NCBI GenBank assembly: GCA_022885665.1
Contig: JAGQDJ010000260.1
Location: forward strand, 1,674,001 to 1,738,000
Direction: 5' to 3'
Length of the DNA: 64,000 nt
Origin: Triops longicaudatus
Taxonomy: Eukaryota > Arthropoda > Branchiopoda > Notostraca > Triopsidae
The notes under the pieces were generated by a model that saw only the letters and a program-made list of their open reading frames with translations, had not been told where the DNA came from and searched no databases. Shown one piece after another: positions 59,813-64,000 of this stretch (positions within the stretch are counted from its first letter, which is position 1; every line of letters begins with the position of its first letter). The position numbers were made by a program, and so were the translations under genes.

Positions 59813-62800
59813 GTAAGCACCTTACAATTCACCATTTCTCCCTACTCGACTAACTGACACCTGAAGCCTTTTTTTCCAAACTATACTGTACAAAAACCGA
59901 ACCAACGCCCGTAAAAAAATGTTACCAAAACTATGCCTAAGTAAAGGTAACCTATAAACTGTTAATGATCCCTGACTTGGAAGCTTCAAGTCAAGATACA
60001 CGCAGATGTGTGAACTGGGTTACGACTGGATTCTCATGGTCTCTATTGAGACTCCCAAATGACTTAATAAATGTTCAGAAGTGTATGTTATTTACAGTAA
60101 TCGGTTTAGTAGGTGTACGTTAGGATGGGAAAACTAGGGATTGAGAGTGGGTATTACAGAACAGTACCAAATGTATTGCTAATGCCACACACCTAAGATC
60201 GAAATTCAAATAGCGAAAGGATTGAGGACACTAGGCGAGTAACCGTAAAGTTCGCATGAGGTTGTGTATTATTGCATATAATGAATGAATAAGAAAGTGC
60301 CATACTTGTGGTGGAACACTATGTCTCCTTCTTGCGTCTAAAAAAATAGTAAGCTTTTTTTCCCATTGCTTTGCCAAGGTTAAATTGCATGGCTATTTCC
60401 AGTGCATTCTGGACGTGCGCCACGCTATAAAATTAGGCCTTTCGAAGACGATGAGAGAAGGGTGGGGGTAAGAGGTATGTTCTTTCCCAATCCAGTCATT
60501 CTCCAATAGGTTTATGAAGGAGGGAGCCCACGGGAGGTTTACGGACCAAGCCAAAGAATCGGCTAGAAGCGGACAAGAAAATGCTATTTATATGCACCGA
60601 CAAACTGTTTTGCTCCTTGGCTTTCTTTTTTCTCTCACTGTGCGTTTCATCCGCCTTGACTTTCGCATCTCTTGGGTGGACTTGTTTCGAGAGGAGCTGT
60701 TCCAAAGCGCAAGAAGACGAAAAAAGAAGCTGGGGAAAAGGGGACAAGAAAGGGAAGACGAGTAAAACGAGGAGGTGGAAGTGGAAAGAAAAAGCTCAAG
60801 CGGGAGTGCAAACTTGAAACAGGGGGAGAGGGCGGCAATGGGTGGGTGAAAATTGAGCACTGAGAACCTTTAGGGGTTGGTGTGATCCTTCGTTTTGGGT
60901 TGAAGCGACGTCTGGTAGTGCTTTGGTAGTAAATCGTAAGCATGTAAGATGTAACAGTGAGAAACGGATGTTTAAAACACGGGACACATTTGCTGGCTTT
61001 TTGGGGGCCACGTGTTTTAAACATTGACGGACAAACATGAGAACGAACACGGAGTGGTGTAGTGCTAAAAACGAAGATGTGTTGCTGGTGTAGGAATGGA
61101 AAATCAAAGCGCAAAAAGCGAAATGAAACTTCCAAATTGCCGTCTAACGGATTATTTAAGGCGTTACTTCCATGTAACGGAACAGTCTAAACGAGGTTAA
61201 CTTATGTTTCAAATGGTTCGTTCTGGGTTATAATCTTAGCCTTAATTTGCATAGTTTAGGTTTAATAAGGCTGGATTTAGGGAGAAGGGAAACAGGGTTT
61301 TGTGAAACGAACGTACCTAAACATCCAAATTGTCAATAAGGAAATAGCAGATATTTTTTTTAGCTTAATAAAGGCATTAGCATTGTTATCTTTTCTTTAT
61401 TATTCATAACTTGTGGCACGTACATAACGTACCAATACTGAACTGTACACGACATTTTTGCCAGATTTTTAACAGTGGATCCTAAAATCACAGACAAAAT
61501 CGCTATTATTCGTTCATTTCTGATCTTTTTCGTTCGATTCCACTCTGTTTATCTCTGTGTTGTAAACATAGAGTTAAATGCGTCAAAATATGTGAGTTAG
61601 AAACATGAAAAGTCGAGTAACTCAGTTGGACAGGAGGGAAAGAATGCTAAGAAATGTATGCATGTGTTTAAGGTTGGTAGGGATTGGTGGCCCCCGGGGC
61701 GGTGTGTTCGGATTTTGGTCGTTGCACCTGCGTGTTGTATAGAATACGCATACAGTTCGAGATACGTTGGATTTGGTAGAGCCGCGCAGTGAAAAAATGA
61801 AAAGGTAAGAAAAGGAAGAGGCAACACGAAATAGTTAAAAAGAAGATAGCTTCAACCTTGACCTCCAGGGGACACAGTTGATACTATACAAGTTGGTATA
61901 CACAGACAAGGAGTGGAATCACGTACTAATTAAGGGGAGCGACCAAAAAATACACGGCGTGATTAGTCAGATGACGTAATTGGTATGTTGGGGAAACTTG
62001 AACATTGAGGCTTAATTTTATTTCCGAAAATTGTTTGGGGGCCTTGAGTGAACAAAACCAGTCCTTAAGACGTTGGGATGAGAAATTGATGAAGAAACGC
62101 CGCGTTGGGAGGGCGCAAAGGGTGGGGAAGGGCGCGAGTCCGGGGCGTGCACATATCAATGCCCAAGTGAGATGACAAGATGAATGATTCGAAGAAAAAA
62201 AGCATAATTGAAGCTGAACTGCGCCAGGGATCATACAGCCAATACCAAAAGAGCTTGAATTGCCTTGAGGTTAATGCAGTCTCGCTGGCTTGTTTCTCCC
62301 GCTCCCAATTTGGAGAACGTGGTGATAGATCACGGCTAAAATTCTTTCAGTGGAGTTCGCACAAATTCGACCTTGCCTCGTGTTGTTGTTGCAGGTGAGA
62401 CTCAAGAGGCATACATTAAAATACGGTATTTTTTCTGAATATGTTACGGGGCTCCCGCTGGCGGTATTGTGCCTTATCGAGCTAGACGAACCGTAAACAG
62501 TTGGAATTTACTGGGGAAAACAGTTTTTCAGATAAAATTTGGGGAGAAAAGGAGGCTGAGATTTTTGGAGAAAAGTGACGCTAAATTATGTCGTTATCCT
62601 GCGCCAGTTAAAAGGCAAGTCGGGGCTGAAGTGGCAGGCCATGGGGAAGAGAGGGTGACCAAAGTTAGGAGGTAAAAAGCGAGAGAAGTCAAAATGTTGG
62701 GAACTGATGCTATCCTGGTAGGAAAACCGGTTTGACCATTCTGTTTCGCAGTCGGCGGGGCTGCATTTGTATGATACCTGTAACGTGCGGCGTTTGTTAA

Positions 62801-64000
62801 CAGCCTTTTTATGGAGAAGAGGGGAGAAGTGTTTGAAAAGAACGAGGAGGGAGGGCAACAAGGAGACAAGGGAGAGGTCACAGGGCCAAAAGGGTCTTGG
62901 TATGCATACTGAATGGGAAACTTGTCGTCATTTCCTCTTTGCATTGCGAGACGCTTTAATTGCCGCATTGTGAACTGAAGCCACAAAAGTTGTGCCGGGG
63001 TTTATCACTAGAAGACGGGATGGAGTAGGGAAAGCTGGGTAGAGAAAGAGAGAGGAACAAAATGCGGAAAAAGGTGTCCTTATATGACGAGGACTTCTCG
63101 TAATTGTAGATGTCTCTCTTTCACTTACTCATCGCTTACGGTTGTGGTGAAAACTTGTTCTGCGGTGTAATGAGTTAAAAAAAAACGGGCTGAACTGACA
63201 GCAGATTGCTTGACCATATTCATACAGCAATTGTTTGCCATTCATCTGACATGGAGTAACACAGTCTGATAACAAAACTGGCTGGGGATCCGCAGTCATT
63301 GTTAGTTTTCCAATGTTGGAACAAACGCGTTGAAAAAGGAAATTAATTCCATGACAGGGTCATTAATTAGTTTTCGCGAGTTTTATTGGGAGCTTGTACT
63401 ATAAACGTTGTATTACATAAGTGCAAAGCGAACGAGACAATGTTAATCAATTACAGTAATTTGGCCTTCTTTAAAGGTAATATTGCTCTTTTGTGTTATA
63501 GGTAATACATTCGGAGTGTTTTTTATGCATAAGAAATTGTACGATGTAGCATTTATTTAAACACAGTAAACCAATGCGTAAAACCAAAGAACCTGTTGCT
63601 AAGCGTAGTTTTGGATATTTTCGAAGCAGGCCACCCAAGTAGTCAATAAAAAAAATAGATAGGCAACATCTAGGAAGCCTTGTAATATCAGCACTAGAGA
63701 TTCGGCGTCTTTATAGCCCGGCAAAAAGCAGTGAGCAGTGGGTCTGAGGACTAATTGGGTGACATATTGTCACCTGGGAGCTGTAAACGTGCTACGATCC
63801 CTCATGTGTAGAATTTCTTGCAACCAAGTGGAAGATTTACAACTCTATGAATGTCAGTGTGAGGCGCTGATGGTCGGCAAACACAATGGTTAAAAGTAAA
63901 TGAATCCTTGTTCAGTTCCTTTGCGTTCCTTCAGCGTATTAACGTGACACGTGAATTAGCTCCAGGTTGTCAATTGACGATGTACATGTGTGGTCACCGA
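59813..64000 (+). other. how/QKI: First intron of the STAR gene (partial, runs off the edge)
   Basis: More than 4.1 kb with no recognisable exon. It includes a purine-rich block (about 60.7-60.85 kb) that opens a long low-complexity frame on the other strand, and one octamer ATTTGCAT at 61245-61252. A long first intron is usual for quaking/how genes. Confidence 0.6.

Noticed and set aside
60647..61135. 162-codon minus-strand frame in the STAR intron
   Set aside because: Produced by a purine-rich block on the plus strand, giving a low-complexity Ser/Pro/Phe peptide. Not coding.

Overview
This window is nuclear DNA of an animal. The genes are split by spliceosomal introns, mostly 45-110 nt with GT..AG ends, and every recognisable protein is a metazoan family member (a bilaterian STAR protein, Bicaudal D, an AP-1 sigma chain, OSCP1, mitochondrial proteins). 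The Lys/Ala-rich N-terminal extension of ribosomal protein L22 and the HOW-like start of the STAR protein point to an arthropod; nothing fixes the class or species. I see no transposon ORFs, rRNA, tRNA or CRISPR arrays.

Layout. (1) 1-17549 is an AT-rich stretch with no gene I can support. It carries a cluster of POU-type octamers and one CpG-rich, promoter-like patch. (2) 17550-50179 is a dense housekeeping island: SLC12A9 (-), YEATS4/GAS41 (+), XRN1 (-), nucleostemin GNL3 (-), Bicaudal D (-), mitochondrial ferredoxin (+), ATP synthase OSCP subunit (-), an unrecognised 74-aa gene (+), MRPS6 (-), OSCP1 (+), AP-1 sigma (+), RPL22 (-), CSTF2 (+), CLYBL (-) and PCNP (+). Most neighbours are head-to-head pairs with 63-340 bp promoters or tail-to-tail pairs with 100-200 bp between stop codons. 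(3) 50180-59655 is a second gene-poor stretch leading into (4) the first recognised coding exon of a quaking/held-out-wings STAR gene at 59656-59812, whose first intron runs off the right edge.

I rebuilt exon structures by hand from splice signals. The summed exon lengths are whole codon numbers in every multi-exon gene: SLC12A9 966 aa, YEATS4 231, XRN1 1589, GNL3 587, BicD 809, FDX 160, ATP5PO 212, MRPS6 148, OSCP1 362, AP-1 sigma 152/156/156, RPL22 208, CSTF2 410, CLYBL 345, PCNP 157.

Functional themes: mitochondrial function (FDX, ATP5PO, MRPS6, CLYBL), RNA life cycle (CSTF2, XRN1, STAR protein), ribosome and nucleolus (RPL22, GNL3), and membrane traffic (BicD, AP-1 sigma). There is no sign of operons. 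The most interesting observations are three look-alike stem-loops in an intron of RPL22 (a candidate autoregulatory element), three alternative C-termini for AP-1 sigma including two equal-length terminal exons, a start-less tail-anchor-like reading frame overlapping the 3' end of BicD, and a spaced octamer cluster in the left gene desert.
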